A stretch of DNA of 64,000 nt from Roseococcus sp. SYP-B2431 (lineage in GTDB: Bacteria > Pseudomonadota > Alphaproteobacteria > Acetobacterales > Acetobacteraceae). Position numbers and translations under genes: made by a program. Under the pieces are notes generated by a model. It did no database searches. It saw only the letters and a program-made list of their open reading frames with translations, and had not been told where the DNA came from. The DNA lies in NCBI RefSeq assembly GCF_004336745.1, contig NZ_SJXD01000025.1:603713-667712 (forward strand). The letters run 5' to 3'. Shown here piece by piece: positions 54,295-63,276 of this stretch (the stretch's first letter is position 1; each line of letters begins with the position of its first letter).

Positions 54295-54600
54295 ATGTCC
54301 ATGCACAACGAGGGACGTGAGCGGCGCTTCTCACCACGGATCCGGCCCAGCCTGCGCCGGGAGGAAGGAAGCCATCTGGTCAGCATCGTCGCCCAGCGGG
54401 CCCACCGGTTGCGGGCACGGGCGATGCGGATGGCCGCTCGGCGCGCCCTGAGGCGACTGCTGTCTCGCCTGCGGCGGTGGCGACAACAGCGCCTGGAAGC
54501 ACAGGAGTTGGCGGCGCTGTCGGACCGCGAGCTGCGGGACATGGGCGTCACCCGCTATGACGCCCGGCATGAGGCCCGCGAGGCCTATTGGTGGCGATAG
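54295..54600 (+). CDS. DUF1127 protein
   Basis: A 101-aa, strongly basic protein with Arg-rich helices (RALRRLLSRLRRWRQQRLEA) and the DUF1127 ending ELAALSDRELRDMGVTRYD. GAAGG lies 5 nt before the ATG. It follows its paralogue by 8 bp and converges on an MFS gene. Confidence 0.75.
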   Translation: MSMHNEGRERRFSPRIRPSLRREEGSHLVSIVAQRAHRLRARAMRMAARRALRRLLSRLRRWRQQRLEAQELAALSDRELRDMGVTRYDARHEAREAYWWR

Positions 54601-54620
54601 CGGAGCATAGCGTTGGGCTT

Positions 54621-55820
54621 TCACGCTTGTGCCCTGCCTGCCCGGGTGATGGCGCGCAGCGGCGGGATGCAGAGCAGGCAGAGCACCGCGACAACGGCCA
54701 TGCCCGTCGTGTAGCTTCCGGACCACTCCCGTCCCCAGGCGACCGCCAGCGGGCCGAAGGCGCGCGCAATGGCATGAACGGCGGAGAGCAGGCCCGAGAT
54801 CGAGCCGTAGCGGCTGGCGCCGAAAAGATGGGCGGGAAGCGCGCCGCGCATGATCGTCAGCACGCCATTGGCGGCGCCGAACATTACCAGCGCAGCGCCC
54901 AGCATGAGGGGCGAATGCCCCAGCCCGAAGGCGAGGAACGCAGTGCCGAGAAGGGCGAGGGACAGCGCTGTCATGGCGCCCAGCGAGATGCGGGCGCCGA
55001 GCGCGAATTCCAGCAGGCGCCCGCCCACTTGGGCGATGCCGAGGAGGGAGGCCAGCAGCACCGCCGATCCGCCGACACCCTTCTCCACCAGCAGGGGCAC
55101 CAGATGCACGGCGACGATGCCACTGGCCAGGCCCATGGTCGCGTAGCTCAGCAGCAGGGCGACATAGACAGGGCGCGGCGATACTGCCTCGGGGACCGAT
55201 CGCGACGATCCATGGCTGCGCGGCGCGGCGGCGCCGGGCATCAGAAGATGCGGCAGTGCGCAGGCGAGCGTCGTCGCAGCGAGCACCGTGCAGGCCTGGC
55301 GCCAGCCGATCGCATCCACGAAGAAGGCGGTCACGGGCCAGAACACGGTGCTTGCCAGCCCGCCGGCAAATGCCACCACCGCCATGCCCCGCCGCGCCGA
55401 CCCCGCGCCGAAGGATAGCGTGACGGCGGCAAAGGCCGCCTGGTAGAGCGCGGCCGGCAGGGTGGCGCCGATCAGGATCCAGGCAGCATAGAACTGCCAC
55501 ACCGCCTGCGCCTGGCCGGCCAGCCAGAGGCCCAGTGCGGCGACAGCCGAGCCCAGGACCATGACCCACCTGGCTCCGACACGGTCCAGTAGCACGCCCA
55601 CGATCGCCGCCGTGCAGGCCTCCGCCACCAGCGCTGCCGAGAACGCGCCGACCACGACGTCGAGCGTCCAACCAGTTTCTCGCATGATCGGCGGTAGGAG
55701 GATGGAGAAGCTATAGAACAGCGTTCCCCACTGGATGGTCTGGGTGAAGCCCAAGGCGATCGGGATGTGCCAGGGCAGGCTGGCGACCCCCGATTCGCCC
55801 GCCGGCTGTGCGACCGTCAT
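54621..55820 (-). CDS. MFS transporter
   Basis: A 399-aa major facilitator with 12 predicted helices (for example WGTLFYSFSILLPPIM early and GMAVVAVLCLLCIPPL at the end). The frame continues upstream across the divergent LysR gene but the protein starts at 55820. AGGGGC is adjacent; an upstream ATG would add a few residues. Divergent from LysR at 55933, its probable regulator. Monocarboxylate-type substrates are common in this group. Confidence 0.9.
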   Translation of the reverse strand: MTVAQPAGESGVASLPWHIPIALGFTQTIQWGTLFYSFSILLPPIMRETGWTLDVVVGAFSAALVAEACTAAIVGVLLDRVGARWVMVLGSAVAALGLWLAGQAQAVWQFYAAWILIGATLPAALYQAAFAAVTLSFGAGSARRGMAVVAFAGGLASTVFWPVTAFFVDAIGWRQACTVLAATTLACALPHLLMPGAAAPRSHGSSRSVPEAVSPRPVYVALLLSYATMGLASGIVAVHLVPLLVEKGVGGSAVLLASLLGIAQVGGRLLEFALGARISLGAMTALSLALLGTAFLAFGLGHSPLMLGAALVMFGAANGVLTIMRGALPAHLFGASRYGSISGLLSAVHAIARAFGPLAVAWGREWSGSYTTGMAVVAVLCLLCIPPLRAITRAGRAQA

Positions 55821-55932
55821 GCCCCTGGATCTCGCTTCATAAACGCCTCCGGCTTCTAATCGCATTGTGCGGAGGCAAATGCCGCGGAGAAGAAAATCTT
55901 TCCGATGCGCCGCATTCATATAATATTCCCTT

Positions 55933-56853
55933 GTGTCCCTCCCCGCCTTCAGCCTGCGCCAGATGCGCACCTTCCTCTCGGTCGCCGAGACCGGCAGTGT
56001 CTCGGCATCGGCCAGAGCGCTCGGCGTGACGCAGCCCGCCGCCAGCCAGCAGCTGCGGGAGATGGAGCGCCGGCTGGGCGTGCGCCTGTTGGAGCGTGCA
56101 GCGGGCCGTTCCATTCCCACCGCGGCCGGGGAGGCGCTCATTCCCGCGGCCCGGCGTGCGCTAGCGGCTGCGGCCGACGCTGAGGATGCGGTCGTCGCAC
56201 ACCGCGAGGGCGCCGTCGGTCGCATTCGCCTCGGAACCGGTGCCACCGCCTGCATCCATCTGCTGCCGCCGGCGCTGGCGGCGTTGCGGCGGCGGGTGCC
56301 CGGCGTCGAGGTCATCGTCGAGACCGGGAACACGCCCGAAATCGTGCAGCGCGTGGATGAGGGACTACTGGACATCGCCGTCGTCACCCTGCCGGTGTCG
56401 CGCCGCAGAAGTCTTGAGTTCACCCCGCTTGTCAGGGAGTCGTTCCTAGCGCTCGCTCCGGATGGGCTTGTAGCTGGGTCAGGGCCGATTGGGGCGGCCG
56501 CGCTCGCTCGTCTGCCACTGATTCTATATGAGGCAGGCGGCGTCATGCGCCGGCTTGTCGACGACTGGCTGGCCCGCGGAAACACTGACCCGCATGTCAC
56601 CATGGAACTCGATAGCATCGAAGCGATCAAGGTCCTGGTAGCGATCGGGCTAGGTGCTTCCATTTTACCAGAATTTGCGCTCAGGCAGCCGATATCCGGC
56701 ACGCTCTGTTATCCGCTGCGCCCGGCTCTGGCCCGGCAACTGGCCATCGTGCTGCGGCGGGAGAAGACCCGTGACAGGGCATTGAGGGTGTTTCTCGAAG
56801 AGGTGACGAAGCTGACGTCAAAGTCACCGGCTCAGGCGAATGCTGCGCGATAG
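55933..56853 (+). CDS. LysR-family transcriptional regulator
   Basis: A 306-aa LysR regulator with winged helix LRQMRTFLSVAETGSVSASA and VTQPAASQQLREME, then the periplasmic-binding-protein-like effector domain. The start is a GTG in an unusually AT-rich context (CATATAATATTCC), where a promoter or operator is likely. Divergent from the MFS gene, 112 bp apart. Confidence 0.9.
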   Translation: MSLPAFSLRQMRTFLSVAETGSVSASARALGVTQPAASQQLREMERRLGVRLLERAAGRSIPTAAGEALIPAARRALAAAADAEDAVVAHREGAVGRIRLGTGATACIHLLPPALAALRRRVPGVEVIVETGNTPEIVQRVDEGLLDIAVVTLPVSRRRSLEFTPLVRESFLALAPDGLVAGSGPIGAAALARLPLILYEAGGVMRRLVDDWLARGNTDPHVTMELDSIEAIKVLVAIGLGASILPEFALRQPISGTLCYPLRPALARQLAIVLRREKTRDRALRVFLEEVTKLTSKSPAQANAAR

Positions 56854-57009
56854 TCGCATTCGTCGGCATCGAGATTGCTCCGGTGGCAACGCGAGAGATG
56901 CTCGCTCTATTGGCCACGCCATCAAGGGCCCGCACGAACAGCCGCCCGCTATCGAGGCGCCGCCCGCAAATCAGCAATTTAGTGATGCGGAGATGCCTGG
57001 CTTTCTCCG
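56854..57009. other. Short gene-free stretch left of the DUF3489 remnant
   Basis: No gene is visible. With the remnant at 57010-57180 it makes up most of the ~490-bp gap between the LysR gene and the solute-binding protein gene. The last 160 bp, before 57343, should hold the promoter of that gene. Confidence 0.35.
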
Positions 57010-57180
57010 CGCAGCAGAGCGAATGCTCGTCTACGCGCAGCACTTCGCGGGGCCTCGCTGAGCGGGGTCCGGGCTCGTAGCACCTGCCTCATCGGGTGCG
57101 GAACCGGAGCTCGACGACGACGAGCTTTCCGAGACGGTGGCGGTCATCCTTAGCGGGCCGGTCGCCCGAGCGACGTTCTA
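57010..57180 (+). pseudogene. Remnant of DUF3489 upstream element and gene start
   Basis: The sequence GGCCTCGCTGAGCGGGG, then GGGCTCGTAGCACC and ATCGGGTGC, repeats the DNA before the intact DUF3489 gene (60634-60683). Similarity continues into its first codons (GAGCTTTCC, GGCGGTCATCCT) before a stop. The hairpin arms are GCACCT and GGGTGC, one base decayed. No coding capacity remains. Confidence 0.65.
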
Positions 57181-57342
57181 GCGAGACGAACCGGCATCTG
57201 CAGCTTGGGTCAGAGTGAGCCAAGGTCACGGGCGGCAAGAACTCGGGGAAGCGATGAGATGGGCTTGCTCTCGCACGCGGTTTGGGCCCTAGTTACCAAA
57301 CGAATAAAGCTAGTTGCAGATGTATAGGCGTAGGAAATCAGA

Positions 57343-58938
57343 ATGAGCTTTCGTCTCTCATTGCGCGCACTGGCGCTCGCTTTTGTATCATTGGTTCCGA
57401 TGAGCGCAGCACATGCGCAGCCGGAACGCCCGCTCCGGCTCGTCATGAACACCGAGCTCCAGGTCCTGGATCCGATCATGACGACCGCGTTCTCGACGCG
57501 GACCTTCTCCTATATGGTCTTCGACACGCTCGTGGCGGTCGACAGCCGGGGAGAGATGCGGCCCCAGATGCTGGATTCCTGGGAGATCAGCACTGACCGG
57601 CTGACCTATACCTTCCGGCTGCGGCCGGGCCTGGAATGGAGCGACGGCAGGCCCGTCACGGCCGAGGACTGCATTGCCTCGCTCCGGCGCTGGGGCGCCC
57701 GCGACGGCCTCGGCCGCCAGCTCATGCAGGCGACAAAGGATCTCACGGCCGTCGACGCCAGCACCTTCCGCCTGGAGCTCAAGGAGCCCTTCGGCCAGGT
57801 CATCGAAGCGCTCGGCAAGACCGCAATGCTGGTGCCCTTCATGATGCCGGCGCGGATCGCCAATACGCCGGCCACCACGCAGATCACGGAGATCGTCGGC
57901 TCCGGGCCCTATCTCTTTGTGCGGGAGGAGTGGCGCCCTGGCGACCGGGTCGTCTTCCGGCGCAACCCGCGCTACCGGCCGCGCAGTGAGCCGGCGGACG
58001 GCCTGGCCGGCGGCAAGGTCGTGCATATCGAGCGCGTCGAATTCGTCTCGATTCCGGACGCCTCCACCAAGGTGAATGCCCTGCTGGCCGGCGAGGTGGA
58101 TCTCCTCGAGCGCGCCCCGCCGGACTTCCTGGCGAGGCTCCGCCGGGACCGGCGCGTGACGGTCACCGAGGCCCGCGGCGCCGGGCTCGAGCTCTATGGC
58201 GCCCTGGCGCTGAACCACCTGCAGCCGCCCTTCAACAACATCCGGATCCGGCAGGCCCTGCAGCTCGCCCTCCGCCAGCCCGAGATCGTCGCGGCCCTCG
58301 GCTTTCCGGACAACATGGTTCATCAGCAGTGCCTCACGCTGTTCCTCTGCGGCGGACCCTATGCCACGGATGCCGGTGGGGAGCGCTTCGCCCGGGAGGA
58401 TCTCCCGCGCGCCCGACAGATGCTACAGGAGGCCGGCTATAACAACGAGCGCGTGGTCGTGCTGCATGCCTCCGATTCCGCGCTCATCGACCCGATCGGC
58501 CTCGTGGCGATCGAGCAGATGCGCCGCCTCGGCCTCAACCTCGACGTGCGCATCACAGACTGGGCGACGGTGTCGCAACTCCGCAACCAGCGCGGCCCGA
58601 CTGGGGAGGGCGGGTGGAGTGCGCTGCCGCTTGTCTGGACGGGGTTCGACATGGCGAACCCAATGACTAACCCGGTGATCCTGTACAACTGCTCGGATGC
58701 CTTCCCGGGCTGGTGGTGCGACCAGCGCCAGGTTCCGCTCCTGCGGGAATTCGCCGCCGAGCCCGATATGGCCCGGCGGCGCGAGCTGGCCGCGCGGATC
58801 CAGGAGCTCGCGCGCGAGCATGTGAATCTCGTCACGCTCGGCCAGTTCGCCAGCCCGGCCACCTACCGGGCCGATCTCCAAGGCGTGATCGAGATGGGCG
58901 TGCCGGTGATGTGGAACATCCGCCGCGCGCAGCGCTGA
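57343..58938 (+). CDS. ABC transporter substrate-binding protein, family 5
   Basis: A 531-aa periplasmic binding protein of the peptide/nickel/opine type. Signal LALAFVSLVPMSAAHA before QPERP. Family features are PQMLDSWEISTDRLTYTF, LRPGLEWSDGRPVTAEDC, GSGPYLF and VFRRNPRY. AGGA precedes the ATG. No permease or ATPase gene is adjacent; two SDR genes follow, 36 bp downstream, suggesting uptake and oxidation of one compound. Confidence 0.92.
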   Translation: MSFRLSLRALALAFVSLVPMSAAHAQPERPLRLVMNTELQVLDPIMTTAFSTRTFSYMVFDTLVAVDSRGEMRPQMLDSWEISTDRLTYTFRLRPGLEWSDGRPVTAEDCIASLRRWGARDGLGRQLMQATKDLTAVDASTFRLELKEPFGQVIEALGKTAMLVPFMMPARIANTPATTQITEIVGSGPYLFVREEWRPGDRVVFRRNPRYRPRSEPADGLAGGKVVHIERVEFVSIPDASTKVNALLAGEVDLLERAPPDFLARLRRDRRVTVTEARGAGLELYGALALNHLQPPFNNIRIRQALQLALRQPEIVAALGFPDNMVHQQCLTLFLCGGPYATDAGGERFAREDLPRARQMLQEAGYNNERVVVLHASDSALIDPIGLVAIEQMRRLGLNLDVRITDWATVSQLRNQRGPTGEGGWSALPLVWTGFDMANPMTNPVILYNCSDAFPGWWCDQRQVPLLREFAAEPDMARRRELAARIQELAREHVNLVTLGQFASPATYRADLQGVIEMGVPVMWNIRRAQR

Positions 58939-58974
58939 CCGGCATCGCCCCAAGGCACTAGGAGAAACAGAAGC

Positions 58975-59757
58975 ATGATGCAGCTTGAGGGCAAGACCGC
59001 CCTGATCACGGGCGGCGCGAACGGGATCGGCGCGGCCATCGGCAAGCGCTACCTCGAGGCGGGCGCAAACCTCGTCGTTGCGGATCACCAGGATGTCGCG
59101 ATCGACGCCTTCAACGCGGTGCAGGGCCCGGGCCGGATCCTGCCGCTGAAATGCGACGTGACAAAAGCGGGGGATTGTGAGGCGGTCTGCGCCGATGCGC
59201 TCGCCGCCTTCGGCTGCATCGATATCCTGGTCAACAATGCGGGCGGATCCGGGCCGACCCTCGCCAGGACGATCGAGGAGACCACCGACGAGATCTTCGA
59301 CCACATCCTGGAGCTCAACCTCAAGCCGATCCTGCGGTTCAGCCGTGCCTTGCTGCCGGCGATGAAGAGGTCGGGCTGGGGACGCATCATCAACATGTCG
59401 TCGCGGGTGCGCTACGGCGTGGCGGGCTCCTTCCCGACCATGAAGTGTCCTCTGGGCTATGTCACGGCCAAGGGCGCCATGGTCTCGCTGACCACCCAGT
59501 TCGGGAAGGAGCTGGGTCCCTTCGGCATCACCTGCAACGCCATCGCGCCAGGCATGATCCTGCCCGGCGCGGAAGCGCGCATCACGAAGATCATCCGTGC
59601 CCAGCCGGAGAAATGGCAGCGCGAGCTGGTGAGTCGTATTCCGGTCGGGCGCACCGGAACCGGCGAGGACATCGCCGAGCTCGCCCTCTATCTCGCATCG
59701 CCCGGCTCGGGCTTCATGACGGGACAGACCCTGGACATCCATGGAGGGGTGCAGTGA
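58975..59757 (+). CDS. Short-chain dehydrogenase/reductase
   Basis: A 260-aa SDR with NAD(P) motif TGGANGIGAA, NNAGG, Ser in NMSSRVRYG and YVTAK as the YxxxK pair. AGGAGAA lies upstream of a double ATG. It overlaps the second SDR gene as GTGA. Part of the solute-binding-protein operon. Confidence 0.9.
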   Translation: MMQLEGKTALITGGANGIGAAIGKRYLEAGANLVVADHQDVAIDAFNAVQGPGRILPLKCDVTKAGDCEAVCADALAAFGCIDILVNNAGGSGPTLARTIEETTDEIFDHILELNLKPILRFSRALLPAMKRSGWGRIINMSSRVRYGVAGSFPTMKCPLGYVTAKGAMVSLTTQFGKELGPFGITCNAIAPGMILPGAEARITKIIRAQPEKWQRELVSRIPVGRTGTGEDIAELALYLASPGSGFMTGQTLDIHGGVQ

Positions 59758-60521
59758 GCGGAGATCGCCTGAAGGACAAGGTGGCGATCGTCACCGGTTC
59801 CGGCGACGGCCTCGGCGAGGCCATCGCGGAACGCTTCGCCGAGGAGGGTGCGAAGCTAGTCTTGGCCGATATCGATCCCGGTAAACTGGCGGGTGTCGCG
59901 GCACGGCTGCGACAGCTCGGTAGGGAGGTGGTCGAGGTCACGGGGGACATGACTGATGAGGCAGTGGCCAACAGCCTCGTCGAGACCGCCATCGCGCAAT
60001 TCGGCGTGGTGGACGTCTTGGTCAACAACGTGGGCGGCAACAGGCCGGGCCTGCTTTGGGAGATGTCGGTGGAGGAGTGGGATCGCATCCTCACGCTCAA
60101 CCTTCGCCCGACATTCCTCTGCACGCGCGCAGTCGCTCCGCACATGATCAAGCGGCGCTACGGGCGGATCGTTTGCACTTCGTCCGGCGCGCGTGAGGGC
60201 GCGCCCTGGTTGGCCGCAAGCGGCGCCGCCCCTTATTCGACGGCAAAGGCCGGGGTGCACGGCTTCGTCCGCGACATGGCCTTCGAATTTGGAGAGTACG
60301 GCATCTGTATCAACGCCGTTGGCGCGGGGGCCGTGAACACGAAGCGGCTGGGACCCTATTTCGAGAAGCTCGAAGCGACCAGCGATTGCAGCCCTCAGCG
60401 ACTCACGCCGTTGCGCCGCGTCGCGCAACCGCGCGAGATCGCCAATGCCGTGCTGTTCCTGGCCTCCGATGAGGCCAGCTACATCACCGGCACCACGCTC
60501 AACGTGAACGGCGGCCGGTAG
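59754..60521 (+). CDS. Short-chain dehydrogenase/reductase
   Basis: A 255-aa SDR with TGSGDGLGEA, NNVGG, Ser in TSSGAREG and YSTAK. It starts with GTG at 59754, overlapping the previous stop, with GGAGGGG upstream. It differs enough from its neighbour to act on another intermediate. Last gene of the operon. Confidence 0.9.
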   Translation: MSGDRLKDKVAIVTGSGDGLGEAIAERFAEEGAKLVLADIDPGKLAGVAARLRQLGREVVEVTGDMTDEAVANSLVETAIAQFGVVDVLVNNVGGNRPGLLWEMSVEEWDRILTLNLRPTFLCTRAVAPHMIKRRYGRIVCTSSGAREGAPWLAASGAAPYSTAKAGVHGFVRDMAFEFGEYGICINAVGAGAVNTKRLGPYFEKLEATSDCSPQRLTPLRRVAQPREIANAVLFLASDEASYITGTTLNVNGGR

Positions 60522-60624
60522 ATTGGAGCCAGCGCATCGTTTCGATTTCCATGGGCGCAGATTATGCTTTTGGAACTCGGCTTGCCCTCCGAGCGACTGT
60601 GGAGTGAATGCTGCTGATTGAGGC

Positions 60625-60699
60625 ACAGTTGATCGGCCTCGCTGAGCGGGGCTCGGGCTCGTAGCACCCGGCTGATCGGGTGCCGAACGGAGCCCGACC
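60625..60699 (+). repeat. Repeated element with hairpin upstream of DUF3489
   Basis: This block, found also in decayed form near 41500 and 57050, contains a perfect hairpin: GCACCC (60664-60669), 8-nt loop, GGGTGC (60678-60683). It ends at the DUF3489 start. It may be the gene's leader, a recombination site for the adjoining resolvase, or both. Confidence 0.6.
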
Positions 60700-61479
60700 A
60701 TGACGAAGCTTTCCTACAGGCAGGCCATCATTCTCAGCGAGGCCAGCCGCCACGTGGCGCTGCTGGGGAGCGCGCCCAAGCTGCCGGCCGCAGCACGTCA
60801 GACGGTCATCCGCAGCATGCTCAAGAACCTGTTGCTGGAGGAGGTGCCGGCGCCGGCCGAGCACGGCGACCGCGCTTGGCGCCAGGACGAGGGCGGCGCG
60901 CCTGTCGCCCTGCGCATCACGGCGGAGGGTCTGCGTGCCATCGGCATCGAGCCTGGGGAGCTCGGCGAGATCGCTTGCGAGCCGCGCGAGCTGACCCAGG
61001 GGGAGGAAGCCGAGGAACTGGCCTTGCAGCAGGAGGCGCTCGCGGCCGAGAACGCGGCCGAGGAGGCGCTGGAGACTGCGGAGGCTCCACGGGTCCGCCG
61101 CGGACTGCGGGAGGCGGCGTCGGCGGCGGTGGCGGCCTGGGAGGCGCAGGATAGCCTGGAGGCTGCGCTGGGGGCCCTGAAGGCTGCCCTGGGCCGCACG
61201 CATGCCCGGGCGGATGGCGGCCCGCGCAGAGCGCGCGCTGGCACGAAGCAAGAGGCGGTGCTGACGCTGCTGCGGCGGGGGGAGGGCGCGACCATCGCCC
61301 AGGTGATGGAGGCCACCGGCTGGGCGCAGCACACGGTCCGCGGCTTCTTCGCCGGGCTCAAGAAGAAGGGCCATTCGGTTGAGGTGCTGGAGCGGGTCAA
61401 GCAGGTCGGTTCGGGCAAGCAGGGTGCCAAGGGCAGCTACAGCATCTACCGCGTCGGCAGCCCGGCGGTGGCCGGCTGA
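60700..61479 (+). CDS. DUF3489 domain protein
   Basis: A 259-aa protein. The N-terminal part is LPAAARQTVIRSMLKNLLLE, the middle a Glu/Ala-rich likely coiled coil, and the C-terminal DUF3489 winged helix reads QEAVLTLLRRGEGATIAQVM then ATGWAQHTVRGFFAGLKKK. Such proteins accompany site-specific recombinases. The resolvase gene starts inside its stop (TGATG). Decayed copies of this gene occur at 41.5 kb, 57 kb and perhaps 44.2 kb, so it belongs to a mobile or repeatedly copied unit. Confidence 0.85.
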   Translation: MTKLSYRQAIILSEASRHVALLGSAPKLPAAARQTVIRSMLKNLLLEEVPAPAEHGDRAWRQDEGGAPVALRITAEGLRAIGIEPGELGEIACEPRELTQGEEAEELALQQEALAAENAAEEALETAEAPRVRRGLREAASAAVAAWEAQDSLEAALGALKAALGRTHARADGGPRRARAGTKQEAVLTLLRRGEGATIAQVMEATGWAQHTVRGFFAGLKKKGHSVEVLERVKQVGSGKQGAKGSYSIYRVGSPAVAG

Positions 61480-62204
61480 TGCGGGCTGGCAGCACCACGC
61501 GCTACGCGGTCGGGCTCTACCGGGTCTCGACCGCGGAGCAGGGTCAGAGCGGGCTGGGTCTGGAGGCTCAGCAGGCGAGCGTGCGGGCCTTTGTGGCGAG
61601 CCAGGGGTGGACGTTGGTGTCAGAGCATTCTGACATCGCCAGTGGCAAGGACGACCGACGGCCAGGCTTTCAGGCGGCGCTGCTGAAGTGCCGGCAGCTG
61701 GGCGCGGCCCTGGTCGCCGCCCGGCTCGATCGCATCACGCGTCGCGCGCACACGCTGTCGCAGCTGCTGGAGGACGGCGTCTCCATCCGGGCTGCGGACA
61801 TGCCGGGCGCGGACGATCTGATGATGCGGATCTATGCGGCGATGGCTCAGAAGGAGCGGGAGCTGATCAGCGCGCGTACGAAGGCTGCGTTGGCCGCGGC
61901 GAAAACCCGGGGTACCGTATTGGGCGGGGATCGGGGCTACCGGCCAGAGCGAGGCCCTGAGGCCGGTGCTGCCGCTGTGGCGCGCCGACGGGCGGCGGAG
62001 CGCGCCTCGTATCGACTGGCGCTAGAGATCGAACGGGTGCGAGCTTACGGAGTGCAAAGCCATGCGGAGATGGCCCGCGTGCTGACGGCTCGAGGAGTGC
62101 CGACACCACGTGGAGGTAGAGTCTGGACCCATACAACTGTCGCGCGGGTGCTCCAGCGGATCCCAGGCTCGACGACGGCGGCCTGTCGCGGGCAGGTGCC
62201 GTAG
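61479..62204 (+). CDS. Serine recombinase (resolvase/invertase family)
   Basis: A 241-aa small serine recombinase. The nucleophile is Ser17 in YRVSTAEQGQSG; further resolvase motifs are DIASGKDDRRPGFQ, ARLDRITRRA and IYAAMAQKERELISART. The C-terminal region (ARVLTARGVPTPRGGRVW) resembles the recombinase helix-turn-helix. It forms a unit with DUF3489 and may act on the hairpin element upstream. Confidence 0.9.
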   Translation: MRAGSTTRYAVGLYRVSTAEQGQSGLGLEAQQASVRAFVASQGWTLVSEHSDIASGKDDRRPGFQAALLKCRQLGAALVAARLDRITRRAHTLSQLLEDGVSIRAADMPGADDLMMRIYAAMAQKERELISARTKAALAAAKTRGTVLGGDRGYRPERGPEAGAAAVARRRAAERASYRLALEIERVRAYGVQSHAEMARVLTARGVPTPRGGRVWTHTTVARVLQRIPGSTTAACRGQVP

Positions 62205-62243
62205 TTCACAGCGCGATGCATCCGAATCTGCCCATCTCAGGAA

Positions 62244-62711
62244 TCATTGCAGGAACCCAATCCAGCGACCTGCCAGGACGGCGCCTAGCCAGACGATCAG
62301 GGACACGGCCGCCGCCGCCCGAACCGATACAGCGGCTCGTTGGCCATCGCGGTCTTCCATCCACCGTGGCCTCAGGCGGAGGAATGCCACGTTCAGCAAC
62401 CCTACGACAATCAAAGCGAGTTTCGCGAGGAACGCCGGGTTCGCAGCGTAGGTAGCCGGCCTCGTGCTGAACAGGAGGAGCCCTGTGATCGCGGCAACGA
62501 GAAGGCCCGCCGTCGCAACTCGCACCAGCGGTGGAGCCAGGTGGGCGATAGGGTACGAACGGAAGAGGCCCAGCAGGCGGAGGTCCAACGTAACAATGGA
62601 GCCGAGCAGCAAGCCAACGGCGGCGATGTGCATCGCATTGATCAGCACGTAGATAACGGCCGAACCGCGAAGGGCGGCCGCCAGTGGCCACGCGGCGATG
62701 GCGTCGAGCAA
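62244..62711 (-). CDS. DUF6644/DUF2214-type membrane protein
   Basis: A 155-aa inner-membrane protein with about four helices, including YVLINAMHIAAVGLLLGSIV, with His in a helix, and LIVWLGAVLAGRW at the end. The start appears to be TTG at 62711. It lies 18 bp after the DUF6152 gene, a pairing I recognise from other alphaproteobacteria. The His-bearing helices hint at haem or redox function, unproven. Confidence 0.7.
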   Translation of the reverse strand: MLDAIAAWPLAAALRGSAVIYVLINAMHIAAVGLLLGSIVTLDLRLLGLFRSYPIAHLAPPLVRVATAGLLVAAITGLLLFSTRPATYAANPAFLAKLALIVVGLLNVAFLRLRPRWMEDRDGQRAAVSVRAAAAVSLIVWLGAVLAGRWIGFLQ

Positions 62712-62729
62712 GACCCGAACCTGCTACGC

Positions 62730-63116
62730 TTAGCCGGGCCGAATGCGCTCTGGGTAGATGTCGTAAGCGCGGCCGCGCACGGTGAGTCTTACCGCCTTCA
62801 TCCGCCGCTCGTTGCGCGCCCGCGAGCGGTTGCCCAGGGCGACCACGTTGTCGCCCGCGGCAGCGGACTCGGCTGTAAAGCCCGAACGTTGGGTCTGCTG
62901 AGGATTTCCAAGCTCCACTATCCACAGTCCATCTGCGGTTTCGACGCGCAGTGTAGGATGAGGCTGGCCGATGTAGACTTCGCGGATGGTACCACGTAGC
63001 TCAGTCTGGTTGTCGTCGGCCCAAGACCACCCGTGGTGAGCCGCTGCGGCTGTGGCGCCAAGCATCCCGATTGCCGAGCCGAGCGTTGCGCGCCGGCCCA
63101 AAGCGTACCCTGGCAT
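62730..63116 (-). CDS. DUF6152 exported protein
   Basis: A 128-aa protein with a short export signal (GRRATLGSAIGMLGATAAAA) followed by HHGWSWAD, which starts the DUF6152 domain; later LRGTIREVYIGQPHP and the ending AYDIYPERIRPG. GGGAGG lies before the ATG at 63116. The two His after the signal could bind metal. Cotranscribed with the membrane protein downstream. Confidence 0.75.
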   Translation of the reverse strand: MPGYALGRRATLGSAIGMLGATAAAAHHGWSWADDNQTELRGTIREVYIGQPHPTLRVETADGLWIVELGNPQQTQRSGFTAESAAAGDNVVALGNRSRARNERRMKAVRLTVRGRAYDIYPERIRPG

Positions 63117-63276
63117 CGTCACCTCCCGTTGAGCATCGCACCGGCAAGTTGTAGCCCAAACCGTGTGCGAAGGGCAGCTTTCGATGAGGCTCGTTGGTGG
63201 AAGGTTGAGACCCTCTGCCTGTTCACCACGGATCAACGGTCGTTGGTCGGTGTTGAACAGATGCGATTGAGGCGCC

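Noticed and set aside
55821..56702. Upstream extension of the minus-strand MFS frame
   Set aside because: It runs antisense through the LysR gene; the MFS protein begins with its first membrane helices after 55820.
59856..60701. Minus-strand ORF across the second SDR gene
   Set aside because: The SDR on the plus strand has all catalytic motifs; the antisense frame has none.
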